The position numbers were made by a program, and so were the translations under genes. This document shows, piece after piece, positions 33,239-42,896 of a DNA stretch of 57,621 nt. The stretch's first letter is position 1. Each line of letters starts with the position of its first letter. The DNA comes from an uncultured Paracoccaceae bacterium (GTDB lineage: Bacteria; Pseudomonadota; Alphaproteobacteria; Rhodobacterales; Rhodobacteraceae): positions 1 through 57,621 of the forward strand of contig CAJJBH010000047.1 of assembly GCA_905182355.1 (NCBI GenBank), in the 5' to 3' direction. Below the pieces are notes generated by a model. It was given only the letters and a program-made list of their open reading frames with translations, made no database searches and was not told the origin of the DNA.

Positions 33239-34952
33239 GAAATTCCGGATCAAACGCAGCGCCGCAGCTGCGCCATCGGACGTTTCTGAGCCGCTGCAGC
33301 AAGTGGCCCAAGGGCAAGGGACTGCCGCAGATCAACTGCGCCAATCTGCACTTGGTTCAATGCGCAAGTCTTCCGTGCAGGCGCCGCCAAGTGGATCCAC
33401 AAAACCACCGCCCCCACAGGCTGAACAAGCACAAGCAGGCGATGTGGCCAGCGCACAGCAAGTTGCGGGCGAAATCGACATGGACGCCATCCGTCGTGAA
33501 GGGCTGACAGGGCGCCAATTGCGAATGGCACGCCGCGTTGCACAAAAACACGGGCTGGCTCCTACTTCAGATTTTGATGCTGTGCGCATGCTGCGCGCCA
33601 AAGGCATTGATCCCTTCCAGCCGTCCAACACCCTGGAATTGGTTGTGCCGCAAGGTCGTGGCGAACAACATGAAGGCGGTGCACCTGATGCGATGGCCCA
33701 GTTGCCAGCCCAACAAGGTGGCGCAGGTGGTGGCCGTGTTCCATTGCCCCAGACAATGCCGGTTAAGAAACAATCGCTGCCATCAACAGACGTAAATCCT
33801 GCAGAACGTCGCAGCCGCGAAGTTGCACAAATTCAAAGGGACATTGCAACACGTAGGCGCAGGAAACTTGGTCTGCTTTTGGTGCGCCTTGCGTTTTTTA
33901 TCATGCTGCCAACACTTTTGGCTGGCTACTATTTTTACAAAGTCGCCACGCCAATGTACGCAACTGAAAGCAGCTTCCTAATTATCCAAAACGAAGGCTC
34001 AGGCGGCGCAGGCCCCCTTGGTGGATTGCTGCCTACACAATTTGCGACCAGCACCGACGCTATTGCTGTTCAGGGATATTTGCAATCCAAAGATGCGATG
34101 CTGCGCCTTGATGCCGACCTTGGCTTTAAGTCACATTTTAAAGAGGCTGATGTGGACCCGATCCAGCGCCTTAGTGAAAATGCGACAAACGAAGAAGCAT
34201 ACAAACTGTATAAGAAGAACATAAAAATCGGCTATGATCCTACTGAAGGAATGATCCGTATGGAAGTCATCGCCGCCGATCCTCAGCTGTCTGCCCAATT
34301 TTCCCATCGCCTTATCAATTATGCACAGGAACGGGTGAACAGCCTTAGCCAACAAAAGCGCGACGGCACAATGGGGGATGCAGTTCAGGCCCTTGAGAAA
34401 GCGCAATTGGCCCGCCGCGACTCCCAAACTGCGTTGATCAAACTGCAGGTCGAAAATGGCATTGACCCCGAAGCGGTGATTGCGTCATTGCGCGGGAACA
34501 TTACGCAGTACGAAACCCTTTTGATCGAAAAAGAGCTTGAGCTGTCTGCCCTGTTCGACAACCAAAACCCAAACCGTGCAAAGGTCGAAGGTGTCCAAGC
34601 TGACATTCGCCGCCTAAGCCAGTTGATTGTCAGACTGAACGATCGCATGAACAAATCTACCAGTGAAAAACCTTCATTGGCGCGACAAGCGGTACTGCTT
34701 CAATTGGCGCAGGCAGATCTGGCCAGCACGGACATGAATTTGCAGGTTTCAAATGGCGTGTTGGAACAATCCCGGACCGAGGCAGGGCGCCAGGTGCGCT
34801 ACCTAACGATCGCCGTTGATCCAGTTGCGTCAGAAGAACCAAGCTACCCACGCTCCTTTGAAAATACCATTTTGGCCTTCCTCATTTTTGGCGGCATCTA
34901 CATGATGATCTCGCTTACAGCCTCAATCCTTCGTGAACAGGTAACTGCATAA
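33213..34952 (+). CDS. kpsE: Capsule polysaccharide export inner-membrane protein, KpsE-like, with long cytoplasmic N-terminus
   Basis: A 579-residue Wzz/KpsE-type polysaccharide co-polymerase. Membrane helices lie at about residues 218-240 and 548-570. Between them is a periplasmic Wzz domain (MYATESSFLI) and a long coiled-coil hairpin (about 380-500). KpsE is usually about 380 residues. Here some 215 residues of cytoplasmic sequence precede the first helix: a low-complexity Pro/Gln/Ala part and a helical DMDAIRREGLTGRQLRMARR segment. The start is ATG 33213 within the end of kpsT; an earlier in-frame ATG lies in kpsT coding sequence. Confidence 0.85.
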   Translation: MTTKPTKARKFRIKRSAAAAPSDVSEPLQQVAQGQGTAADQLRQSALGSMRKSSVQAPPSGSTKPPPPQAEQAQAGDVASAQQVAGEIDMDAIRREGLTGRQLRMARRVAQKHGLAPTSDFDAVRMLRAKGIDPFQPSNTLELVVPQGRGEQHEGGAPDAMAQLPAQQGGAGGGRVPLPQTMPVKKQSLPSTDVNPAERRSREVAQIQRDIATRRRRKLGLLLVRLAFFIMLPTLLAGYYFYKVATPMYATESSFLIIQNEGSGGAGPLGGLLPTQFATSTDAIAVQGYLQSKDAMLRLDADLGFKSHFKEADVDPIQRLSENATNEEAYKLYKKNIKIGYDPTEGMIRMEVIAADPQLSAQFSHRLINYAQERVNSLSQQKRDGTMGDAVQALEKAQLARRDSQTALIKLQVENGIDPEAVIASLRGNITQYETLLIEKELELSALFDNQNPNRAKVEGVQADIRRLSQLIVRLNDRMNKSTSEKPSLARQAVLLQLAQADLASTDMNLQVSNGVLEQSRTEAGRQVRYLTIAVDPVASEEPSYPRSFENTILAFLIFGGIYMMISLTASILREQVTA

Positions 34953-34953
34953 T

Positions 34954-35787
34954 ATGAAACACGTAAACGTCGCCGATCTGATAATTGGCAATGACCGCCC
35001 GCTCACCATCATTGCAGGCCCCTGCCAGTTGGAAAGCGCAGACCACGCGCAAATGATTGCGGGCAAAATGAAAGAAGCCTGTGATGCGTTTGGGGCGCAA
35101 TATGTGTTCAAAGCCAGCTACGACAAAGCCAATCGCACCTCCATTGACGGCATTCGTGGGCCGGGTATGGAAGAAGGGCTTGCGATGCTTGCCTCGGTAA
35201 TATCAGCCATCGGCGTGCCTGTCCTGACAGATGTACACACCCCGGAACAATGCGTCGCCGCGGCGTCCGTGTGTGACATCCTGCAAATCCCGGCGCTGCT
35301 GTGCCGTCAAACCGATCTTATATTGGCAGCAGCAAAAACCGGCGCAGCGATCAACGTCAAAAAGGGACAGTTCCTTGCGCCTTGGGACATGCAAAACATC
35401 GTCACCAAGATCGAAAGCACAGGCAACGAACGCATCATGTTGACTGAACGCGGCACGTCATTTGGGTACAACACCCTTGTCACCGACATGCGTTCACTCC
35501 CACAAATGGGCATGACTGGGTATCCAACGGTCATGGACGCTACACACTCGGTCCAACAACCCGCAGGACTTGGCGGCTCCACAGGTGGACAACGCGAATT
35601 TGCGCCGCTTATGGCACGCGCAGCAGTTGCCATCGGCACCGCCGCAGTCTTCATCGAAACGCATGAAGACCCAGACAAGTCACCCTCTGACGGTCCAAAC
35701 ATGGTCTACCTTGATGAAATGCCCGACCTGATTGAAACGCTGATGCAATTTGATGCGATCGCTAAGGCACGTCCTCTAAAATTGTAA
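34954..35787 (+). CDS. kdsA: 3-deoxy-8-phosphooctulonate synthase (Kdo-8-P synthase)
   Basis: A 277-residue TIM-barrel enzyme that condenses arabinose-5-phosphate with phosphoenolpyruvate. It has IAGPCQLES (residue 20), FKASYDKANRTSI, TERGTSFGYN and the C-terminal MDATHSVQQP region. Active-site residues appear complete, so the gene looks functional. Directly after KpsE (one base gap), it probably supplies Kdo for a capsule linker or for lipopolysaccharide. The frame ends 24 bases before the broken phosphomannomutase. Confidence 0.95.
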   Translation: MKHVNVADLIIGNDRPLTIIAGPCQLESADHAQMIAGKMKEACDAFGAQYVFKASYDKANRTSIDGIRGPGMEEGLAMLASVISAIGVPVLTDVHTPEQCVAAASVCDILQIPALLCRQTDLILAAAKTGAAINVKKGQFLAPWDMQNIVTKIESTGNERIMLTERGTSFGYNTLVTDMRSLPQMGMTGYPTVMDATHSVQQPAGLGGSTGGQREFAPLMARAAVAIGTAAVFIETHEDPDKSPSDGPNMVYLDEMPDLIETLMQFDAIAKARPLKL

Positions 35788-35811
35788 CACAACATAGCAA
35801 GTCCATAAAAC

Positions 35812-37017
35812 GTGACAAAACCTGCCCATACCGTTTCCAAAACACGTGGGAATTCCTGCGCGACGCCATGATCACACCAACAGGTTTCCGCGAATATAAC
35901 GCGCAGTGGCAGTATCCTGACGCGATCAATCTGCTTGGTATTACGGCCCTTGGTCTTGGCCTTGGCACACAAATGCAAAAGCGCGGGATCGAGCCGGTGA
36001 TTGCCACGAATATTCACTGTCAATCAAAAACACGCTGATGCTCGGGCTGATGCAGGCAGGTATTCACGTCAAGGACATCGGACCGCCTTGTCGCCGATGG
36101 CCTATTTCAGCCAATTTCAGCTTGATGCCCCTGCTGTTGCAATGGTCACCGCCAACCACAATCCCAACGGCTGGACTGGCGTAAAGATGGGGTTCGAACG
36201 CCCCCTCACCCACGGCCCTGACGAGATGAACGAGTTGCGCGATATTGTACTGAACGGACATGGCGAACCGCGCGATGGTGGCAAATACGAATTCATTCAC
36301 GGGGTGCGCGAAGCATACCTTGACGATCTTGTGGGCGACTTAAAAATTACCCACAAACTCAAAGTGCTCTGCGCAAAGGCAACTGCACTGCGGCTGCCTT
36401 TGCGCCCGAATTGTTTGAACGGCTTGGGGTAGAAGTGGTGCCCAGCCACAACGAACTTGATTATAACTTTCCTCATTACAACCCGAACCCCGAAGCGATG
36501 GAAATGCTGCACGATATGTCGGACAGCATTAAAGCATCCGGTGCCGATTTCGCGCTTGGCTTTGACGGCGACGGCGACCGCTGCGGTGTTGTCGATGACG
36601 AGGGCGAGGAAATCTTCGCAGACAAAGTTGGCGTCATCATGGCGCGTGACTTGGCCAAAATTTACCCCAATTCCACAATAGTGGCAGACGTAAAGTCCAC
36701 TGGCCTGCTCGCCTCTGACCCCGAATTGATAAAATACGACACGCTTGATCGTTTGGTTGCCAAACTTGTTGCCAAGTTCGACGCTGGTGAGCTTATCGCC
36801 AACCGTGCAATCAAGGAAATCGTAACCGTCAATGGCGCACGCGTGATCCTAGACAATGGCTCATGGGGATTGGTGCGGGCCTCCTCAAACGCCCCCAACC
36901 TTGTGGTGGTCTGCGAAAGCCCCGAGTCCGAGGCAGAAATGCGTGTCATCTTTGCAGATATCAATGCGATCATCCGCACAGAAAGCAGCGTCGGTGAGTA
37001 TGACCAAAACCATCTAA
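35812..37017 (+). pseudogene. Broken phosphomannomutase/phosphoglucomutase
   Basis: The remains of a phosphohexomutase of AlgC/ManB type (about 500 residues when intact). Homology passes through all three frames: start region GTG 35812 (MTKPAHT), TWEFLRDAMITPTGFREY after a shift near 35842, shifts again near 36015, 36092 and 36377, and a last one near 37010, where a family-type YDQTI ending and TAA (37015-37017) are one frame away. The catalytic serine loop, normally TASHN, reads TANHN. After ASDPELI the sequence jumps to KYDTLDRLVAK, so roughly 90 residues including the sugar-binding EKSGH loop are missing. DGDGDR and RASSN survive. Confidence 0.9.
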
Positions 37018-37048
37018 ATAATCGTCGGGTGGTTCCTGTAAAGCGAAG

Positions 37049-37708
37049 TTAGGGAACCAACCACGCGTTCAGCAATAGCTTTGGCGACCGTAATCCGATC
37101 TCTTGGTTCGCAGTATCAGACCGTGATTTGCTAATCGTATAAACGTCGCGCAAACACGACGATGCCTTTTTGATCCGACTGCATGTTCCAAGCTTAATTT
37201 CAGAATCCAATGCTCCATCCATTGTTGGGAACATTCTCTGGATCATGCCAAAATTCTCTACATCATTGTTGGTGCAATCAACCGCCAATACTGGCTTGAA
37301 TTCCCCTTTGTCCTCGGCGGTTTCACTGTCGATGGGGTGTTTGCCAGCATATTGCTTCAACACCGCATTCATCATCAAAACATGGTGAATTTCACCTTTG
37401 TTAAACAGGTTTTTTACCGCTGAATTAAATTCGGGTTTCAATCTTAACTTCGGATTGTCCATCATTGACTGCATCACATCGCTGCATTGCACATTCAATT
37501 CCGTCAAATCTTCGTACAACACTTTATAAAGCGAATAGGCATACTCAGCCATCTTGTTACTCTTAACTTTATAACTGATGCTCAATAATCCATTTGAATT
37601 GATACGTATTAAATGCTCAACACGCTGCCTGTCCGACAGTATGTCCTCGGCTCTGACAGGTGCTGCAAACGCAATGCAAAGCAAAAATGTTGTTGCTATT
37701 CTGAGCAT
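37049..37708 (-). CDS. Secreted protein of unknown function
   Basis: A 219-residue protein with a Sec signal peptide (MLRIATTFLLCIAFAAPVRA). The mature part is mostly helical and polar, with cysteines in VQCSDV, VDCTNN, GTCSR and SSCLRD that could form two disulfides. No family is recognised. The start is ATG 37708 with GAGGGGGG upstream; 11 residues further up are in frame. Its composition looks more AT-rich than its neighbours, and it lies just behind the decayed capsule gene, so recent acquisition is possible. The C-terminal codons end 32 bases beyond the pseudogene. Confidence 0.65.
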   Translation of the reverse strand: MLRIATTFLLCIAFAAPVRAEDILSDRQRVEHLIRINSNGLLSISYKVKSNKMAEYAYSLYKVLYEDLTELNVQCSDVMQSMMDNPKLRLKPEFNSAVKNLFNKGEIHHVLMMNAVLKQYAGKHPIDSETAEDKGEFKPVLAVDCTNNDVENFGMIQRMFPTMDGALDSEIKLGTCSRIKKASSCLRDVYTISKSRSDTANQEIGLRSPKLLLNAWLVP

Positions 37709-37772
37709 GATTCCCCCCCTCAATCCATCGATAAGACACATTGTGTGCTGAAAAAAAAGTATTGACTAAAGA

Positions 37773-39743
37773 TCAGTCAAACAGCTTTAACAATCCACCT
37801 TTGAGTTTATCTTCTAACTTTTTTTTCGCAGCCTCCTCGAGGGACTGGCCTTCCTGCGTAACAACGCCCAATTTTTCACTAATTTTGCTTTCGGCACGGG
37901 CCTTTGCCTCGTTCTCCAACTCTTTGGCTTTTACTTTCAGTTTAGCCTTTTCTTCAGCCATATTCAGATTAATCACAGCTTCCAAATCAGGACGGATACG
38001 TGGATTAGACCACGGCCCTTTAATGCTCACTGGTATCGCAATCCCACTGCCCGAATTGGCCCGCAACGCAGATGGGGTGAACAGATAATCAATATCCTGC
38101 GCCCCCAAACCAACACGGCCTTTGCCGCGTGCCTCATAATTGGGTAACGTGAACAGCAAATCGTCGTTGCGTAGATTGCCTGCAGCAATGTTAAAGGTCG
38201 CGCCTAAACTGTCAAAAACCGTGGTGCCGCCTGACCCTTTGCCATTGCCCATCAGCGTGTTCAAATCCAATCCCTGAATGGTGCCTTTGCCCAAACGCAC
38301 AGCGCCATTACCAGACAGTCCCCGCATGATTGCGTCCACCGATGATCCACTGCTCAAAAACGAAAGCTCTGCGTCACCAGTGCCTGTTAAGCGCTCCATC
38401 GCCAAAGCATCGCGCAACACGCCCTGGACCGAAATGCCCGAAGCGAACAACTTACCGCCCACCGATAAACCGCCGCGGTTGTTCATCACGAACTCGCCCA
38501 AAACCGTACCGTTATAGGCCTGAATTTCTAGCAATTCGAATACTGCACGGGACCGTTCATTTTTCACCAAAGCACGGGTTTTTCCCAGCTTGAAAGACCC
38601 CAAATCGACACTGCTTGCATTCAGCGCAATCGCGCCATTAAACGCCGCCAAACCTGAGGCATCAATACGGGCCTTGGGCCAACCTGACCCCACAGCAGCC
38701 GTAGATGATGATCCCGAACCGCCCCCACTTGAATCCCCTTGTGTCGCCCCCGTTAAATCCAAAGCACCCGCGCTCAACTGCGCATTGATTTGCGGCGTGC
38801 CGTTCAAGGATATGTCGGCCGCACCCGTCACTGTGTTGCCACCCAAATCCGCGGTAAGTTCACGAAGGGACAAACGACGATCCGAGGTCAGCGTTACATC
38901 CGCCTTCATATCCACAGTGCGGCCCAAACCGCGCGGCAGCTCCGCGCCGCCTGCCCCTACACTGCGCAAAAATTTGTCCGTATCAGACAGTTTCAACACC
39001 ATCCGACCCGCAACATCACCCGCCGTACTTGCCCGCCCATTCAGCGACAGCGCACCACCCGCCGCTGTGATTTTCACGACAACTGGCTGCACTTGGCCCG
39101 TGATAAAGCCTGCAAAACCGTTAATCCGTGCAACGACGTCCACATTCGCACCAGCAGGGCGGACGGTTGCGCGGATATCTGCGGCCCCCAACCGCTCTGG
39201 CCAATCCAACGCCAAATCAACGCCCGTATAGGACACCAAATCGCCGCCTTCTGCGTCGTAGATTAACGTTGCATCTGTTATCGCCAAACGCTGTAACCTG
39301 AACGCTTGCGGGGCACGGTCTGGCGCCACTTCTGTTTCAATTGCGGCGTCACCGCTGGCAGTGCTAAACACCCAGCTGGCACGGCCATCTTTGCGGCTTT
39401 CTAGCCGAATGGTTGGGCTTGTGGCCTCGATATTGGTGATCTTGATCTCGCCACTTAACAAAGCCGAGACATCAATCCCAATCGCCACATTTTGCGCCGT
39501 CAGCATCGAACCCTGTAGCGCCCAATCGGCGTTGCCAACTTCAAGACCACCGGCAGACACCCCCAAGACAGGCCAAATCGTCATCGACACATCACCAGTG
39601 ATGCTCACATCACGGCCAGTCTGCGTCCTGATCTGCTCAGCCGCAAGTCGCGCAATCCGATCCGCAGGCAAGAAAAACAGCGCCCCGATCAAGATAACCA
39701 CAATCAGCAGCAACGCTCCGATAATACGCCCAATCCATTTCAT
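37773..39743 (-). CDS. AsmA family protein
   Basis: A 656-residue envelope protein. One N-terminal membrane anchor (IGRIIGALLLIVVILIGALF) leads into the AsmA N-terminal domain (DRIARLAAEQIRTQTGRDV), and a repetitive beta-rich body follows. The C-terminal AsmA_2 region runs about 440-600 and ends with a charged coiled-coil tail rich in Lys, Glu and Ala (about 600-645). AsmA-like proteins bridge the periplasm and are implicated in phospholipid transport to the outer membrane. A Gly/Ser run occurs near residue 340. The start is ATG 39743. Confidence 0.85.
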   Translation of the reverse strand: MKWIGRIIGALLLIVVILIGALFFLPADRIARLAAEQIRTQTGRDVSITGDVSMTIWPVLGVSAGGLEVGNADWALQGSMLTAQNVAIGIDVSALLSGEIKITNIEATSPTIRLESRKDGRASWVFSTASGDAAIETEVAPDRAPQAFRLQRLAITDATLIYDAEGGDLVSYTGVDLALDWPERLGAADIRATVRPAGANVDVVARINGFAGFITGQVQPVVVKITAAGGALSLNGRASTAGDVAGRMVLKLSDTDKFLRSVGAGGAELPRGLGRTVDMKADVTLTSDRRLSLRELTADLGGNTVTGAADISLNGTPQINAQLSAGALDLTGATQGDSSGGGSGSSSTAAVGSGWPKARIDASGLAAFNGAIALNASSVDLGSFKLGKTRALVKNERSRAVFELLEIQAYNGTVLGEFVMNNRGGLSVGGKLFASGISVQGVLRDALAMERLTGTGDAELSFLSSGSSVDAIMRGLSGNGAVRLGKGTIQGLDLNTLMGNGKGSGGTTVFDSLGATFNIAAGNLRNDDLLFTLPNYEARGKGRVGLGAQDIDYLFTPSALRANSGSGIAIPVSIKGPWSNPRIRPDLEAVINLNMAEEKAKLKVKAKELENEAKARAESKISEKLGVVTQEGQSLEEAAKKKLEDKLKGGLLKLFD

Positions 39744-39849
39744 GCCCAAAACCCCATTTTCGTTATTTGTGCCATCCTAAGCCTAGCGCTGCGGTATCTC
39801 AATCCCACGGCCCTTTCCCTTGCCATGCCACTACATTATAGGCTGTAGC

Positions 39850-41229
39850 ATGAGCACAAACCCACCAAATATTCGCCCCGACCTTGCCCCCAAATTGCAA
39901 GTGCGTGAACCCGTACGCAGCGGCCAGCCGACCATCGGCATGGTGTCGTTAGGCTGTCCCAAAGCACTGGTAGACAGCGAACGCATCCTGACGCGGCTTC
40001 GGGCCGAAGGTTACGGCGTGTCCCCTGATTATGCCGGCGCAGATGCTGTAATCGTAAACACCTGTGGGTTCCTAGACAGTGCCAAGGCCGAAAGTCTGAA
40101 TGCAATTGGTGAGGCACTCAGCGAAAACGGCAAGGTTATCGTGACGGGATGCCTTGGCGCAGAACCCGACTATATCCGCGAACACCACCCCCGTATCCTC
40201 GCCGTCACGGGGCCTCATCAATATGAACAGGTGCTGGACGCCGTGCACAAAGCCGTGCCACCCTCCCCTGATCCGTTTATCGATCTGCTGCCCGCATCCG
40301 GCGTATCCTTAACGCCGCGCCACTTCAGCTACCTAAAGATTTCCGAGGGCTGCAATCACAAATGTAAGTTCTGCATCATCCCTGATATGCGTGGCCGCCT
40401 GCAATCCCGCCCCGCCCACGCAGTCATGCGCGAAGCCGAAAAGCTGGTGGATGCTGGGGTTAAAGAACTGCTCGTCATCTCCCAAGACACCTCCGCCTAC
40501 GGCGTCGATATCAAACACGCGGAGGACCGTGGACACCGCGCCCACATCACTGATTTGGCCCGTGACTTGGGCAGCTTGGGCGCATGGATACGCTTGCATT
40601 ACGTCTACCCCTACCCCCATGTGCGCCAAATGATCCCGCTAATGGCCGACCCGTCAAACGGCGTCCTTCCCTACCTGGACATCCCGTTCCAACACGCACA
40701 TCCCGACGTGTTAAAACGCATGGCGCGCCCTGCTGCTGGATCAAAAACGCTGGACGAAATCGCCGCATGGCGTGCCATTTGCCCTGACATCACGCTTCGC
40801 TCGACCTTCATCGTGGGTTATCCGGGTGAAACCGAATCCGAATTCCAAACCTTGCTGGATTGGATGGACGAGGCACAATTGGACCGCGTCGGTTGCTTCC
40901 AGTACGAAAACGTCGCTGGCGCACGGTCAAACGCATTGCCCGACCACGTGGACGCCGAGATGAAACAAGACCGCTGGAACCGCTTTATGGAAAAAGCCCA
41001 AGCGATTTCCGAAGCGAAGTTGCAAGCCAAAGTTGGCACACGCATCGACGTGATCATTGACGAAATCGACGAGGACGCCGCGACGTGCCGGACCAAAGCG
41101 GATGCGCCAGAGATTGATGGAAACCTGTTCATCGACGAAGGATTCGAGAAGTTGAGCGTAGGCGATATCGTGACGGTCGAGGTGGACGAGGCTGGGGAAT
41201 ACGATTTGTGGGGTAAGCTCGCGACATAA
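39850..41229 (+). CDS. rimO: Ribosomal protein S12 methylthiotransferase RimO
   Basis: A 459-residue radical-SAM enzyme that adds a methylthio group to an aspartate of ribosomal protein S12. The N-terminal UPF0004 domain has three cluster cysteines ([27 protein letters not shown]). The radical-SAM motif is [15 protein letters not shown] (CxxxCxxC), and a C-terminal TRAM domain follows. The start is ATG 39850; ten in-frame residues upstream are unlikely. A full-length, single-gene unit. Confidence 0.96.
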   Translation: MSTNPPNIRPDLAPKLQVREPVRSGQPTIGMVSLGCPKALVDSERILTRLRAEGYGVSPDYAGADAVIVNTCGFLDSAKAESLNAIGEALSENGKVIVTGCLGAEPDYIREHHPRILAVTGPHQYEQVLDAVHKAVPPSPDPFIDLLPASGVSLTPRHFSYLKISEGCNHKCKFCIIPDMRGRLQSRPAHAVMREAEKLVDAGVKELLVISQDTSAYGVDIKHAEDRGHRAHITDLARDLGSLGAWIRLHYVYPYPHVRQMIPLMADPSNGVLPYLDIPFQHAHPDVLKRMARPAAGSKTLDEIAAWRAICPDITLRSTFIVGYPGETESEFQTLLDWMDEAQLDRVGCFQYENVAGARSNALPDHVDAEMKQDRWNRFMEKAQAISEAKLQAKVGTRIDVIIDEIDEDAATCRTKADAPEIDGNLFIDEGFEKLSVGDIVTVEVDEAGEYDLWGKLAT

Positions 41230-41302
41230 CCCATTTTAGATTCTCCAACGGAAAACAAACCTTGCCTCGTTCTATCTAGGTAACAACCATTGGAGAACGC
41301 CC

Positions 41303-42061
41303 ATGTCACACTGCATTTTGAAAGCCCTGTTTTTGGTAAGCCTGCCAATATCAGCCACCGCCCATGACAATGTTTCGCACGTTGCGGATGACGGCGCTGT
41401 GACCTGCATCACCTCAAACGGTGCGCCAAATCACGACATGGGGCGGTTCCCAAACCGCGCGAACCCCAACGCGTTTCGCTCTCAAAACCTAAAATTCTGT
41501 TTCCCAAGCGAGCCAAAGATCGCAAATCGCACAACCGAGGGTTTAATGACTGTCGGCGTCTCTCTAACAGGCGTCCCCTTCCGGCCCTATACTGCGGGAT
41601 ATTACGACCCCAACGGACGTCGCGGTTTCAGCCATGATCCCTCAAGCGGATGGCGTCAGCAGGCCATGCATCACCCGCGCAGATTAGGAATGGATGACCA
41701 GAACGCGCATGTAGATCGCTCTGGGCTTTATCACTACCATCATGTGTCCAGCAACTACTTGGCCTCACAAGGCGGGTCACACATCGGCTTCGCACCGGAC
41801 GGCTTCGAAATACACTACAGCCCCAGATCAGCTATATCATCATGGCAGTTAAAAACGGGTAAACGCCCAACCGAACCATACGGCACCTACGATGGTACGT
41901 TTGAGGAAGATTTCGAATATAAGGCAGAAACAGGGACACTGGATAAATGCAACGGTGCCATGGTGAGCGGTGTTTATACTTACTTTGCCACCGACAGCTA
42001 TCCGTTCTTCCCACGGTGTTTCAAAGGCGTTCTGAAGGATCAGTTCATGACTCGCATATAA
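41303..42061 (+). CDS. Secreted YHYH-domain protein
   Basis: A 252-residue protein with a signal peptide (residues 1-20, ending ISATA). It has the YHYH-domain signature RSGLYHYHHVSS and the neighbouring HIGFAPDGFEIHY. Four cysteines suggest disulfides (VTCIT, LKFCF, DKCNG, PRCFKG). YHYH proteins are extracellular and of unknown activity. The start is ATG 41303 with a GGAG site in front. Monocistronic as far as can be seen. Confidence 0.87.
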   Translation: MSHCILKALFLVSLPISATAHDNVSHVADDGAVTCITSNGAPNHDMGRFPNRANPNAFRSQNLKFCFPSEPKIANRTTEGLMTVGVSLTGVPFRPYTAGYYDPNGRRGFSHDPSSGWRQQAMHHPRRLGMDDQNAHVDRSGLYHYHHVSSNYLASQGGSHIGFAPDGFEIHYSPRSAISSWQLKTGKRPTEPYGTYDGTFEEDFEYKAETGTLDKCNGAMVSGVYTYFATDSYPFFPRCFKGVLKDQFMTRI

Positions 42062-42164
42062 AAACTCACGGTCAAATCAGGTATCTCATGACAAACGCCT
42101 AATTTGACCACCTTTTGCTGCCAACTATGTTATCTGATCAACAGCAACCAAAAGGCAGGAATTT

Positions 42165-42404
42165 ATGACCACCCCAAAAATCGCGCAAAAAGCACCTTAT
42201 CCCGTCGAAGTAGAGGCTGGAAAGTCCTATTTCTGGTGCACCTGCGGAGAATCCTCCAAACAACCGTTTTGCGATGCCTCGCACAAAGGCACCGATTTCA
42301 CACCGATGAAATACACCGCCGAAGAAAGCAAAAAAATCTTCTTCTGCGGCTGCAAAGCCACTGGAAAATCACCACTTTGCGACGGCTCACACAACAAAAT
42401 TTGA
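42165..42404 (+). CDS. Double CDGSH iron-sulfur domain protein
   Basis: A 79-residue protein with two CDGSH-type modules, each holding a [2Fe-2S] cluster with three Cys and one His: WCTCGESSKQPFCDASH (residues 25-41) and FCGCKATGKSPLCDGSH (about 60-76). The spacing CxC-x8-C-x3-H is met in both. Such tandem forms are common in bacteria and are thought to act in redox or iron-sulfur handling. A hairpin terminator follows. Confidence 0.93.
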   Translation: MTTPKIAQKAPYPVEVEAGKSYFWCTCGESSKQPFCDASHKGTDFTPMKYTAEESKKIFFCGCKATGKSPLCDGSHNKI

Positions 42405-42410
42405 TCTCTT

Positions 42411-42433
42411 AAGGTGCGCGTTCTGCGCACCTT
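42411..42433 (+). terminator. Terminator after the CDGSH gene
   Basis: AAGGTGCGC (42411-42419) pairs perfectly with GCGCACCTT (42425-42433) around a 5-base loop. It isolates the CDGSH gene from the repeat protein gene. Confidence 0.75.
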
Positions 42434-42505
42434 ATCGCCCAACACTTGCAAATGTTCTTATTATGTTCTATTTTTGTTCTCAATTGGAACAAAGGAGCGT
42501 TTGTC

Positions 42506-42856
42506 ATGTCATACCAACATCACCTACCCGGCGTTTTCACCTCTGAGCAGGGTGCCTTGAAGATCGAAGCACCCGTGCCTGCCACAACCAAGCAGATCGA
42601 ATTCGCCACCACAATTGCGCGCAACGCAAAGCTGGACGTGCCAACGACACTGTTCACAACCCGTCACGGATTGTCGCAGTGGATCGACAAACATAAGCCA
42701 ACACCACCCACTGGCAAGTTTTCGCAGTACCCGTCGTCCAAACAGGTGCAATTCGCCGAACGGATCGCCCGTTTGAAGCGCAGCCAAGTGCCTCATGAAT
42801 GTTTCCGTGACAAGACCATGATGTCGCGCTGGATCGACGGAAACAAACCGCGCTGA
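42506..42856 (+). CDS. Small protein with two tandem KQ-FA-IA-WID repeats
   Basis: A 116-residue cytoplasmic protein built from two similar units of about 40 residues. Unit one runs TTKQIEFATTIAR to SQWIDKHKP (about 28-67); unit two runs SSKQVQFAERIAR to SRWIDGNKP (about 77-115). Both share K-Q, F-A, I-A-R, V-P and W-I-D-x-x-K-P at matching positions. Similar short units are familiar to me as C-terminal appendages of type IA topoisomerases and related DNA proteins, so nucleic-acid association is possible but unproven. The start is ATG 42506 with AAAGGAG upstream. Confidence 0.75.
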   Translation: MSYQHHLPGVFTSEQGALKIEAPVPATTKQIEFATTIARNAKLDVPTTLFTTRHGLSQWIDKHKPTPPTGKFSQYPSSKQVQFAERIARLKRSQVPHECFRDKTMMSRWIDGNKPR

Positions 42857-42896
42857 ATTCATTGGATCAGCGCGGCGTTTGCGCTACTTCAAGGTC

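Noticed and set aside
36411..37052. 213-residue frame that could be called an intact phosphohexomutase
   Set aside because: It lacks the N-terminal catalytic domain and an internal ~90 residues, and its last residues come from a frameshifted ending; it is part of the pseudogene.
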